Source: Treponema sp.
GTDB taxonomy: Bacteria > Spirochaetota > Spirochaetia > Treponematales > Treponemataceae
DNA length: 12,787 nucleotides
Assembly: GCA_022510885.1 (NCBI GenBank)
Contig: JAFLSP010000041.1
Span: 1-12,787 of the forward strand
Direction of reading: 5' to 3'
In this document: positions 1-6,580 of the stretch, in pieces
Numbering within the stretch: position 1 is the stretch's first letter
Layout: every line of letters starts with the position of its first letter
Notes under the pieces: generated by a model
Seen by the model: the letters and a program-made list of their open reading frames with translations, nothing else
Told to the model about the DNA's origin: nothing
Database searches by the model: none
Position numbers and translations under genes: made by a program

Positions 1-21
1 AGACCCGCAGCGGTAGCAACC

Positions 22-50
22 TTGACCTTTGCGTGCGTTTGATGCATACT
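22..50 (+). promoter_or_regulatory. Predicted sigma-70 promoter for the PilZ gene
   Basis: TTGACC at 22-27 and CATACT at 45-50 are separated by exactly 17 bp, giving 5/6 matches in each box. The predicted +1 falls at about 56-57, one or two bases before the ATG at 58, so the mRNA would be essentially leaderless. No Shine-Dalgarno sequence precedes this ATG, which fits. Confidence 0.6.
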
Positions 51-63
51 GTGCGGTATGCAT
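42..63. repeat. Perfect inverted repeat over -10 box and start codon
   Basis: ATGCATAC (42-49) and GTATGCAT (56-63) are perfect 8-bp inverted arms with a 6-bp spacer. The left arm contains most of the -10 box and the right arm contains the ATG of the PilZ gene. Because transcription is predicted to start inside the right arm, the full hairpin cannot form in the mRNA. The repeat is therefore better explained as a DNA operator than as an RNA structure. The binding protein is unknown. Confidence 0.5.
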
Positions 64-441
64 AATGAATTGCGCCGGGAAGCGCGGTTTGACCATTTTG
101 GACACGTCATGTGTGACGGTCTGTGTCCCGTAGGCGGGGTGATTGACAACGTGAGTCAGAGCGGCTGTCGGGTGCATTTTGACGTTCCCGTGACGGTTTC
201 GTTTGAGAGCGACTACGAAATCCACGCCCGGCTTTCGCGTTTTCCGACTGACGAGTTGGTGCTTATCGGTCATCCTGCCTGGGTGCGCACGGACAACGGC
301 GCGACCGCAATCGGTTTTTCCATCCTGCGCTCTCCCGACACGGTTCGTTGGGAATCGTTCGTCGCGCAGGTGTGCCAGGAACAACAGGAAATTGACGACG
401 ACGGACTTCCGCAAGAAAACGACCAATGCCTGTTCGTGTAG
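58..441 (+). CDS. PilZ-domain protein, putative c-di-GMP receptor
   Basis: A 127-residue protein consisting of little more than one PilZ domain. The two c-di-GMP contact motifs are visible: RRxxR at residues 6-10 and NxSxxG at 31-36 (NVSQSG), followed by the beta-strands of the barrel up to about residue 105 and an acidic tail. Single-domain PilZ proteins usually act as c-di-GMP-responsive effectors on motility or surface functions; the partner here is not evident. The start is the ATG at 58, which has no Shine-Dalgarno sequence but sits immediately after a promoter. The gene overlaps the following methyltransferase by 16 bp, so the two are probably cotranscribed. The family is clear from the motifs; the function beyond ligand binding is inference. 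Confidence 0.85.
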   Translation: MHNELRREARFDHFGHVMCDGLCPVGGVIDNVSQSGCRVHFDVPVTVSFESDYEIHARLSRFPTDELVLIGHPAWVRTDNGATAIGFSILRSPDTVRWESFVAQVCQEQQEIDDDGLPQENDQCLFV

Positions 442-1466
442 AGCGCGTCGCGGGCGCGGCATTTCTCGCGTTCCCCGAAATGGTCGCTTTGCTTACGTCC
501 GAACTTTCCGGGCGGTTCGGCTACGGTGCGGTCGCTCCTGCCCTCACGGTTGATGGCACAGCTTTTTCCGCCGATGCCGCCCGCTGGTACGGCGACCTGC
601 TCTATTGCCCCGATTTTTCCGTGCAGACTGACGCGGACGGTTCGCCCGTCACGCCGTACTGGTCGCGTACCACGCTTATTGAGCCGTTTTTGCTGCGCTT
701 TGATTCAATCGGCGAGGCGGCGAACGCACTGCGCGGCATACAGCGCAACTGGGCGCCGTATCAGTACACGTGCTTCCGCCGCGCCGCGCTCGTGCAGGAA
801 CGGCTGCCCCACCTCAGTCTCAGGGCGCGCACCTTCCCTGCGGAAATCCCGCACAGTCCTATGGGCATCTTCACGTTGCTTGACGCGCATACGATACTGG
901 CAAGCGCGCGCACGTCAAGCGCGCTTCCCGCCGGCACGCTGCGCTTTGAGGAGGACCACGAAGGCCCGCCGAGCCGCGCGTACCTCAAGTTGCAGGAGGC
1001 GCTGGTCATGGCGCGGCATATGTTCGGCACGGCGTTCCCGGGTGCGGGGCAGCGCTGTTTTGAGGCGGGCGCGTCTCCCGGCGGCTGGACATGGGTGCTC
1101 CGGCAGCTGGGCGCGGAGGTGCTTGCCGTGGACCGTGCCGAACTTGCCCCCGCGCTCATGGCGGACGCGCACGTTTCCTTTGTGGCGCACGATGCCTTCA
1201 CGCTTGCGCCGCAGGATGTCTGCGCGCGCCTGCGCTGCGAGACGGTGGACTGGGTGCTGAGCGACGTCATCTGCTACCCCGAACGCCTGTACGAATGGGT
1301 GCAGACCTGGCTTGCGAGCGGCCGTGCGCGGAATATGCTGTGCACGATAAAGATGCAGGGCGCGATTGACTGGTCGCTGGTCGCCCGCTTTGCCGCCCTT
1401 CCGCGCAGCCGCGTCCTGCATCTGAACTACAACAAACATGAATTGACGTGGATTCACGCGGGGTGA
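426..1466 (+). CDS. RlmM/FtsJ-like rRNA 2'-O-methyltransferase
   Basis: A 346-residue protein whose second half is an FtsJ/RrmJ-type SAM-dependent methyltransferase. The SAM loop is GASPGGWTW (residues 215-223). The K-D-K-E ribose-methylation tetrad can be placed at K188 (in SRAYLKLQEAL), D280 (in VLSDVICYP), K309 (in TIKMQG) and E339 (in NKHELTW). The N-terminal ~170 residues resemble the RNA-binding region of RlmM, which methylates C2498 of 23S rRNA; length is close to E. coli RlmM (366). The target nucleotide is not proven by sequence. The ATG at 426 lies inside the PilZ gene, has no clear Shine-Dalgarno sequence and probably depends on translational coupling. A shorter start at 480 is possible but would remove conserved-looking sequence. 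It converges on metA. Confidence 0.78.
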   Translation: MPVRVERVAGAAFLAFPEMVALLTSELSGRFGYGAVAPALTVDGTAFSADAARWYGDLLYCPDFSVQTDADGSPVTPYWSRTTLIEPFLLRFDSIGEAANALRGIQRNWAPYQYTCFRRAALVQERLPHLSLRARTFPAEIPHSPMGIFTLLDAHTILASARTSSALPAGTLRFEEDHEGPPSRAYLKLQEALVMARHMFGTAFPGAGQRCFEAGASPGGWTWVLRQLGAEVLAVDRAELAPALMADAHVSFVAHDAFTLAPQDVCARLRCETVDWVLSDVICYPERLYEWVQTWLASGRARNMLCTIKMQGAIDWSLVARFAALPRSRVLHLNYNKHELTWIHAG

Positions 1467-1531
1467 ATATCCTGCGGGATGGGGAAATCGTGCTTCCTTA
1501 AAATGCGGAAGTCTGCCTTTGATGAAAAGAT

Positions 1532-1553
1532 GTTTTCCGCATGGTGCGGAAAC
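1532..1553. terminator. Stem-loop between convergent genes, possible terminator
   Basis: TTTCCGCA (1534-1541) pairs with TGCGGAAA (1545-1552) around a TGG loop, midway in the 116-bp gap between the methyltransferase and metA, which converge. Neither side has a proper T-tract, only a TCTTTT-like run on the leftward strand. It is at best a weak bidirectional terminator. Confidence 0.35.
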
Positions 1554-1582
1554 GTGATAATCGAGTGGGCTTGTCTGCGGAC

Positions 1583-2521
1583 TCAGATGCCGTCGCCCCA
1601 GCCGTAGGCGGAGGTGGTGAAGGTGTAGGGGGTCTCCTGGTAGACGTAGTAGTTGAGCCAGTTGGAGAAGAAGAGGTGCGCGGTGCTGCGCCAGGTGTTG
1701 CGCGGGGCTTGGGCGGGGTCGTCGGCGGGAAAGTAGTGGAGCGGCAGGTCAATCGGCAGGCCGCGCTCCCTGTCGCGGAAGTATTCTTTGGCAAGCGTCT
1801 CGGTGTCGTACTCCAAATGACCCATCATGTAGATGTCGTGGGTTGCGTGGGACTTGACGATGGTCGGCTCGTTGCAGCTGTTTTCGGCAAGCACGATGAG
1901 GTCGCGCACTTTGGTGACGGCGGTCTTTGAGATGGTGGTGTGGCGGCTGGTCGGCACGGGGAAAAGGTCGTCAAAGCCGCGCAGCAGCGAGTCGGCCTGA
2001 ATGAGGCGGTGGTTGGGGAAGATGCCGAAGAGTTTTTTTTCGAGCGGGATTTTTTTGATGCCGTAGTTGTGGTACAGCCCCGCCTGCGCGCCCCAGCAGA
2101 TGTACAGCGTGCTGAACACGTTTTCGCGGGCGTAGTCCATGATGTCGCAGAGTTCGCCCCAGTAGTCCACGTCCTCAAAGGGCATCTGCTCCACGGGCGC
2201 GCCGGTGATAATCATGCCGTCGTACTTATGGTTGAACACGTCGCCGGAGGGAATGTAGAAGCGCTCCAGGTGGTCTTCGTCGGTGTGGCGCGAGACGTGG
2301 CCTTCCATCTGCACGAGCGAGATGTCGATTTGCAGGGGCGTGTTGCCGAGCAGTCGCAGCAGCTGTGTCTCGGTCGCCTCTTTGGTGGGCATGAGGTTGA
2401 CGATGGCGATTTTGAGCGGGCGGATGTCCTGCGCGGACGCGCGTTTTTCAGTCATCACAAAGATGTTCTCGCGTTCGAGGACTGAGCGTGCGGGCAAATC
2501 TGACTGAATCTTAATCGGCAT
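1583..2521 (-). CDS. metA: Homoserine O-acyltransferase MetA (acetyl-CoA type predicted)
   Basis: Activates homoserine by O-acylation, the first committed step of methionine synthesis, in the cytoplasm. The 312-residue protein aligns without gaps to the family from the MPIKI start to the tail (NWLNYYVYQ at 287-295). Catalytic residues are in place: Cys142 in YICWGAQAG, and His235 and Glu237 in GHLEYDT. Residue 111, in ITGAPVEQM, is Glu. In this family Glu111 favours acetyl-CoA and Gly111 (E. coli) favours succinyl-CoA, so this enzyme is predicted to make O-acetylhomoserine. Its ATG lies only 10 bp after a TATACT box, with no Shine-Dalgarno sequence and no room for a SAM riboswitch. It diverges from the alpha/beta hydrolase gene with 48 bp between starts. 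No other methionine gene is in the window. Confidence 0.95.
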   Translation of the reverse strand: MPIKIQSDLPARSVLERENIFVMTEKRASAQDIRPLKIAIVNLMPTKEATETQLLRLLGNTPLQIDISLVQMEGHVSRHTDEDHLERFYIPSGDVFNHKYDGMIITGAPVEQMPFEDVDYWGELCDIMDYARENVFSTLYICWGAQAGLYHNYGIKKIPLEKKLFGIFPNHRLIQADSLLRGFDDLFPVPTSRHTTISKTAVTKVRDLIVLAENSCNEPTIVKSHATHDIYMMGHLEYDTETLAKEYFRDRERGLPIDLPLHYFPADDPAQAPRNTWRSTAHLFFSNWLNYYVYQETPYTFTTSAYGWGDGI

Positions 2522-2531
2522 ATCGGCTGAC

Positions 2532-2537
2532 AGTATA
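2532..2537 (-). promoter_or_regulatory. -10 box of metA
   Basis: Reading leftward, a perfect TATACT occupies 2537-2532, 10 bp before the metA ATG. The predicted +1 is near 2525, leaving a leader of about 4 nt. The -35 region at 17-bp spacing (TAGCAA, 2560-2555) is poor (3/6), which may mean activator dependence. Confidence 0.5.
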
Positions 2538-2562
2538 GTAAAAATCCGCGATTTTTGCTATA
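2534..2562. repeat. Near-perfect inverted repeat in the metA/hydrolase divergent promoter
   Basis: Positions 2534-2546 (TATAGTAAAAATC) and 2550-2562 (GATTTTTGCTATA) are 13-bp inverted arms with one mismatch and a CGC centre. The arms hold the outward-facing -10 boxes for metA (leftward) and the hydrolase (rightward). The segment is strikingly A/T-rich against its GC-rich surroundings. It could be a shared operator or simply symmetric back-to-back promoters. Confidence 0.55.
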
Positions 2563-2564
2563 GT
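2559..2564 (+). promoter_or_regulatory. -10 box of the hydrolase-U32 operon
   Basis: TATAGT at 2559-2564 is followed by GGCGT and then the ATG at 2570, so the predicted +1 is at or one base after the A of the start codon. The -35 position (TAGTAA, 2536-2541) matches only 3/6. Confidence 0.45.
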
Positions 2565-2569
2565 GGCGT

Positions 2570-3562
2570 ATGAATTCTTCAAAAGACCGGCAGAATGCGG
2601 TCAGAAAGTTGCGGTGTCTGTGCCTTGCGCCCAAGATTGACGTGCAGGCTTTTCGGGAGCGTATTGAGCGGACTTTTGCCGAGCCGCTGCTTCCCAACCG
2701 CGTAGAATGTACGGAGCGCGATTTTGGCGGCGTGCCGTGCGATGTGCTCGTGCCGGAAGTCTACTCGTCGCGGCGCATCATGCTGTACGTGCACGGCGGT
2801 TCTTTCGTGGCCGGTTCGCGCGCGGCGTGGCGGCCGTTCTGCGCGTCGCTCGCGCATGCCACGTCCTGCCGCCTCGTCGTCCCCGAATTCCGGCTTTCGC
2901 CGCCGCATCAGTATCCGGCTTCGCTTGAGGACGTGCAGTCGGTGTTCCGCGTGGTCTATACCGAGGAGCAGGTTGCGCGCTCGCTTGATGCGGGAACGGC
3001 GGACGAGCAGCCCGAAATCATCGTCGCGGCGGACGGCAGCGGCGCGTCAATCGCGCTGGGGCTGGTGCTCAGCCTCAAGGGGAAGTTCCGTTCGGTCATC
3101 AGCCGGCTCGTGCTGTTCAGCCCCTGGCTTGACGTGAGCGCGGACTCCCGCGTTTTGAGCGCGCGGAAGGCTTCCGACGAAATCTATACGGCGGAGGCAT
3201 TGCGCCGCAGTGCCGAATACTACACGTACCTGGAGAACCGCGCGCGCCCGCTCGTTTCCGCGCTCCGGGCAGAGCGCGCCATGCTCGCGGACTTTCCCCC
3301 GGCGTACATTCAGATGGGCGAGAAGGAGCTGTTTTTGGACGACGCGGAGCGTTTTCAGCAGGCATTGGTGGACGCGGGGAATGCCTGTGAGCTGGACGTG
3401 TGGCCGGGCATGATGCCGTGCTTCCAGATGGCGGACGAATTTCTTGAGGAGGCGCACCTTGCGGTGGAGAAAGTCGGGCGGCTCATTACGGGGCGCGACG
3501 AGCGCCGCAACGAGAGCGACGCGACCATCCACATCGTCCTTGAGAAAAGCCTGAAGGGCTAG
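2570..3562 (+). CDS. HSL-type alpha/beta hydrolase homologue, probably catalytically dead
   Basis: A 330-residue protein of the hormone-sensitive-lipase branch of alpha/beta hydrolases. The oxyanion-hole motif HGG is present (residues 75-77, in YVHGGSFVAGS), followed by the VVPEFRLSPPHQYPASLED stretch typical of the family. The nucleophile elbow, normally GDSAGG, reads ADGSGA at 154-159, with Gly156 where the catalytic Ser should be. The acid survives as Glu253 in GEKELFLDDA. The His of the usual GMPH motif is Pro283 (GMMPC). With Ser and His missing, esterase activity is unlikely; a structural, binding or regulatory role is inferred. A shift of the nucleophile to Ser157 cannot be excluded. 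The start is the ATG at 2570, with no Shine-Dalgarno sequence and the -10 box 5 bp upstream. The U32 gene begins 5 bp after its stop. Confidence 0.8.
   Translation: MNSSKDRQNAVRKLRCLCLAPKIDVQAFRERIERTFAEPLLPNRVECTERDFGGVPCDVLVPEVYSSRRIMLYVHGGSFVAGSRAAWRPFCASLAHATSCRLVVPEFRLSPPHQYPASLEDVQSVFRVVYTEEQVARSLDAGTADEQPEIIVAADGSGASIALGLVLSLKGKFRSVISRLVLFSPWLDVSADSRVLSARKASDEIYTAEALRRSAEYYTYLENRARPLVSALRAERAMLADFPPAYIQMGEKELFLDDAERFQQALVDAGNACELDVWPGMMPCFQMADEFLEEAHLAVEKVGRLITGRDERRNESDATIHIVLEKSLKG
3553..3558 (+). promoter_or_regulatory. Ribosome binding site selecting the GTG start of the U32 gene
   Basis: GAAGGG lies 9 bp before GTG at 3568, within the last codons of the upstream hydrolase gene. 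It supports the GTG as the true start, giving the family-typical N-terminus MELLSPAGN. Confidence 0.6.
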
Positions 3563-3567
3563 CGGCG

Positions 3568-5019
3568 GTGGAGCTTCTTTCTCCGGCGGGAAACGTCGAA
3601 AAGCTCGCCTATGCGTACCAGTACGGGGCGGACGCGGCCTACATCGGGCTGCGGCAGTTTTCGCTGCGCGTGAAGGCGGACAACTTTTACGCGGACGAGT
3701 ACGAGCAGGTCGCCGCGCTCAAACGGCAGTTTCCCGGCAGGCGGCTGCACTGCGCGCTGAACATCGCCTTCCACAACCGCGACATCGACGCATTCCTGGG
3801 GCAGCTCGATTATTTCAAGCAGTATCCGATTGACGCATTCATCGTGCAGGATTTGGGCATCGTGCCGATTCTGCAAAAGCATTTTCCGCACGCCCAGCTG
3901 CACGTGAGCACGCAGGCAAGCGTGACGAACCGCGAGGCGGTCAAGATGTACCGGAGCATGGGCTTCAGCCGCGTGGTTCTGGCGCGCGAGGTCTCCCTGG
4001 CGGAAGTGCGCGAGATTAAGGACGCGGTGCCGGACATGGAAATCGAGTGCTTTGCGCACGGCGCGATGTGCATTGCCTACAGCGGCCGCTGCCTGATGAG
4101 CGCGTACCTGACGGGGCGGAGCGCGCAGAGCGGATTCTGCTCGCACACGTGCCGCTGGGAATACGACGTGCTTGCGGACGCGAAAAAACTTGCCGAAAGC
4201 GGCGCGCTCGTCTTGCGCGAGCGCAAGCGTCCCGACGCGCTCTTTCCCGTGTACGAGGGCGACGGCTTTACGGCGGTCTTGTCGTCAAAGGACCTGCGCA
4301 TGATTGAGCATCTGGACGACATGCGGCGGGCGGGCGTGGATTCGCTCAAAATCGAAGGGCGCATGAAGAGCGTCTATTACGTGGCGATGGTGACGCGCGC
4401 CTACCGCAAGGCACTGGACGCGCTCGCCGGGACTATCACGGCGGAGGAAGCCGCGCCGTTCATTGCCTCGCTTGACGAAGTGGCGCACCGCGAGAGCACG
4501 ACGGGATTCTTCTACGGCCGTGCCGAAGCCGACAAGACGACCGTCGGCGCGAGCGACAGCCCCTACGTGCTTGCGGGAACGGTCTGCGCGGCGTATGACG
4601 CGGCGCAGACGGAGGCGGTCTTTGCCGCCGGTGCGGAAATGATTGCCGCGCGCGAGCGTGAGCGAGCCGCCATGCATCCCCAGGCGCGCGCCGCCGCCGA
4701 GCGGGACGAGGCCGCCCATCCCGAAAAATGCCCCGCCGCCCTGCAAAAGCGCGCCGGCTGGCATCTCTATCCCTACGTGTCGCTCAACAAGACGGACGCG
4801 GGCACGGAACTGGAAATCATCACGCCGGACGTGCTGAAGACCGTGCTGGCCGCGGAGCACTACGTCTTTGCAAACCCGAAAAATGGTGCTATACTGTCAT
4901 TCGTCAATCCCGACCACGACTGCGCGCTCTACACCGACCTGCTGATTCCCGCTGGCGCGCTGGTCAGGACGAAAGATGCTGAGTACGAGAGAGGCGTTGT
5001 CAGAACGACAGGCAGATGA
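3568..5019 (+). CDS. U32 family protein (TrhP-like, tRNA hydroxylation)
   Basis: A 483-residue member of the U32 'peptidase' family. Characterised bacterial relatives such as E. coli TrhP (YegQ) act in 5-hydroxyuridine formation at tRNA position 34 and carry an Fe-S cluster; proteolysis is doubtful. The N-terminus MELLSPAGN and a Cys-rich core are diagnostic: C161, C168, C175, C191 and C195 in CFAHGAMCIAYSGRC and GFCSHTC, followed by SLKIEGRMKSVYYVA at 259-273. About 340-397 is an Ala/Glu/Arg-rich segment that looks like an insertion into the C-terminal domain. Translation starts at GTG with a GAAGGG site. It is the second gene of a set with 5-bp spacing upstream and an ATGA overlap downstream. 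Whether it modifies tRNA in this organism is inference from the family. Confidence 0.88.
   Translation: MELLSPAGNVEKLAYAYQYGADAAYIGLRQFSLRVKADNFYADEYEQVAALKRQFPGRRLHCALNIAFHNRDIDAFLGQLDYFKQYPIDAFIVQDLGIVPILQKHFPHAQLHVSTQASVTNREAVKMYRSMGFSRVVLAREVSLAEVREIKDAVPDMEIECFAHGAMCIAYSGRCLMSAYLTGRSAQSGFCSHTCRWEYDVLADAKKLAESGALVLRERKRPDALFPVYEGDGFTAVLSSKDLRMIEHLDDMRRAGVDSLKIEGRMKSVYYVAMVTRAYRKALDALAGTITAEEAAPFIASLDEVAHRESTTGFFYGRAEADKTTVGASDSPYVLAGTVCAAYDAAQTEAVFAAGAEMIAARERERAAMHPQARAAAERDEAAHPEKCPAALQKRAGWHLYPYVSLNKTDAGTELEIITPDVLKTVLAAEHYVFANPKNGAILSFVNPDHDCALYTDLLIPAGALVRTKDAEYERGVVRTTGR
4867..4895 (+). promoter_or_regulatory. Candidate internal promoter for the exported-protein pair
   Basis: Inside the 3' part of the U32 gene, TTTGCA (4867-4872) and a perfect TATACT (4890-4895) are 17 bp apart in a locally A/T-rich patch. 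Transcription would begin near 4902, about 114 nt before the ATG at 5016. Coding constraint could also explain the bases. Confidence 0.3.
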
Positions 5020-5747
5020 AAAAACGGGTTATGGTCGTGCTTGCGCTGTTTGCCGCACCGCTTGCATTCGCGCAGTTCCATTTTCTTCCCGGCAAGGACG
5101 ATGCCGTGCGTCAGTGGGTGCAGGCCTCCTACGGTCGCTCTACGGACTTGGGCTTTGAGGCAGAGCAGTCTTTTTTCAGCTTCGGATATAATATTGACAT
5201 CGCTCCCTTTGCCGCTTTTCTCGGTATGCAGTTTACCGATGACGTGACCGACCTCACGCTCGACACCGACTGGTGGCCGTTCGAGTTCCGCATGAGGCAC
5301 GGCGTGCTGCGATTCGGCCTGGGCGCGGACTATCACATCGAATGGTACAACGACATCAGTTGCGAGCATGATTTCATCATTTCGCCGGAGATTGACTGGC
5401 AGTCGAACACGCGGTATCTGCTCACGCTCCGCACGGGGCTGACCAAGAAAATCAGCGACATTTACGCGATTTCCGAGACGACGGTGCAGAACTGGAGCCT
5501 TGCGCTCCTGCTTTCGCTCGGAAAATGCTGGGCGAACGGCATGGAAGTGCGCCTTGAGGCGGGAACGCGCTCCGTGTACCGCATTCCCGTGTTCGGCTCG
5601 GCGATTTTTACGCCCTCGGTCGCCTACACGTTCCGCAGCGGCTTCCGTGTAGGGTTGGAGATGGAAATCACGATGCGCGACTGGATTGCCGCCACGTACT
5701 ACATGGATTCGGCGATATTCCGTGTGACGGGGAGGATGTATTTTTGA
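5016..5747 (+). CDS. Exported protein, probable outer-membrane beta-barrel
   Basis: I do not recognise a named family. The 243-residue product starts with a clear signal peptide: MKKR, then a hydrophobic stretch, with likely cleavage after AFA (residue 19). The mature ~224 residues have alternating hydrophobic/polar segments rich in aromatic residues (for example WWPFEFRMRHG, YTFRSGFRVGLEMEI) and end in MYF. A C-terminal Phe is common in outer-membrane beta-barrels. The start codon overlaps the U32 stop as ATGA and no strong Shine-Dalgarno sequence is seen, so translation is probably coupled. Its stop overlaps the TTG of the next gene. An 8- to 12-strand barrel is inferred, not shown. Confidence 0.65.
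   Translation: MKKRVMVVLALFAAPLAFAQFHFLPGKDDAVRQWVQASYGRSTDLGFEAEQSFFSFGYNIDIAPFAAFLGMQFTDDVTDLTLDTDWWPFEFRMRHGVLRFGLGADYHIEWYNDISCEHDFIISPEIDWQSNTRYLLTLRTGLTKKISDIYAISETTVQNWSLALLLSLGKCWANGMEVRLEAGTRSVYRIPVFGSAIFTPSVAYTFRSGFRVGLEMEITMRDWIAATYYMDSAIFRVTGRMYF
5731..5735 (+). promoter_or_regulatory. Ribosome binding site fixing a TTG start
   Basis: GGAGG (within GGGGAGGA, 5729-5736) lies 8 bp before TTG at 5744. It is strong evidence that the lipoprotein gene starts at TTG, because its signal sequence begins there and no ATG is available nearby in frame. Confidence 0.7.
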
Positions 5748-6580
5748 GACGGCTTGCGTTCCTGTTGCTTGTTTGCGCCGCATTCGTCTCGTCCTGCTCG
5801 TTTGGGCCGTATATGCTCAACGTGTCGGAGACCAAGGTTGACGAGCGCGCGAAGAACATCAAAATAATTGCCCCGCCCAAAACTGCGGAGAAGGAGTATT
5901 CGTTCCTCATCATTACCGATGCTCATTTCGGCCCGCGCGTTTCAAGTTCGCTTGCCGATGATTTTCTCAAAAAGTTTAAAGAACTCAACGTATCCTTTAT
6001 CATCAATTTGGGCGACACGCTGGATTCGGGCAAGCAGGGGCAGGGGGACGACTATCAGGCGATGGTCGAAAAGATGGGCTCGTCCGCGCGTAGTCTGAGC
6101 GACTCGTTGCCGCACTATGCTGTTATCGGCAACCATGATTTGTATGCGAGCGACGGGTGGGACGTGTGGTCGCGCAATTTTTATCCGCACACTTCATACT
6201 ATACGTTCACGCTTGGCGGCTTTGCGTATTATTTTTTGGACACGGGCAACGGCACGCTCGGCAAACCGCAGCTGGAGGATTTGGAACGCCAGTTTGCCCG
6301 CGACCGTACTACGCCCAAAATCATCCTGATGCATTATCCCGTCGTTTCGGACACGTCGTTCTGCCTGCAAAACTCGCTTGAGCGCAACCGCCTGCTGAGC
6401 GACTTTGCGAAGGCAAACGTCAAGATGATTTTCAGCGGGCATTATCACCCGGGCGACGAGCATAATTACGGCAGTTTTAGCGAAGTGACTATCAAGTCGT
6501 TCGGCTTTTACAATACCGCGCTGCTCGTCACGGTGAACAACGAGACAAAATCGATTTCTTACCAAAGAATCTCGTTCTAA
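5744..6580 (+). CDS. Calcineurin-like metallophosphoesterase lipoprotein
   Basis: A 278-residue secreted metallophosphoesterase. The N-terminus MRRLAFLLLV...VSSC is a lipoprotein signal with acylated Cys18, predicting a membrane-anchored extracytoplasmic protein. All metal-binding motifs are present in order: DxH (D59, H61), GDxxD (D91, D94), GNHD (129-132), His197 in LMHYP, and GHYH (232-235). Activity on phosphoesters is therefore likely; the substrate is unknown. It begins at TTG, overlaps the preceding exported-protein gene by 4 bp and shares its operon, suggesting a joint role at the envelope. By eye its DNA is less GC-rich than the neighbours. Its TAA overlaps the stop codon of the convergent RSH gene. 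Confidence 0.88.
   Translation: MRRLAFLLLVCAAFVSSCSFGPYMLNVSETKVDERAKNIKIIAPPKTAEKEYSFLIITDAHFGPRVSSSLADDFLKKFKELNVSFIINLGDTLDSGKQGQGDDYQAMVEKMGSSARSLSDSLPHYAVIGNHDLYASDGWDVWSRNFYPHTSYYTFTLGGFAYYFLDTGNGTLGKPQLEDLERQFARDRTTPKIILMHYPVVSDTSFCLQNSLERNRLLSDFAKANVKMIFSGHYHPGDEHNYGSFSEVTIKSFGFYNTALLVTVNNETKSISYQRISF

Noticed and set aside
2522..2569. SAM riboswitch or T-box leader for metA
   Set aside because: The -10 box is 10 bp before the ATG, so only a few nucleotides of leader are possible.
4929..5783. A 284-codon leftward open frame opposite the exported-protein gene
   Set aside because: The opposite strand has a signal peptide, beta-barrel-like pattern and operon overlaps. The leftward frame has no family features and no ribosome site that I can see.
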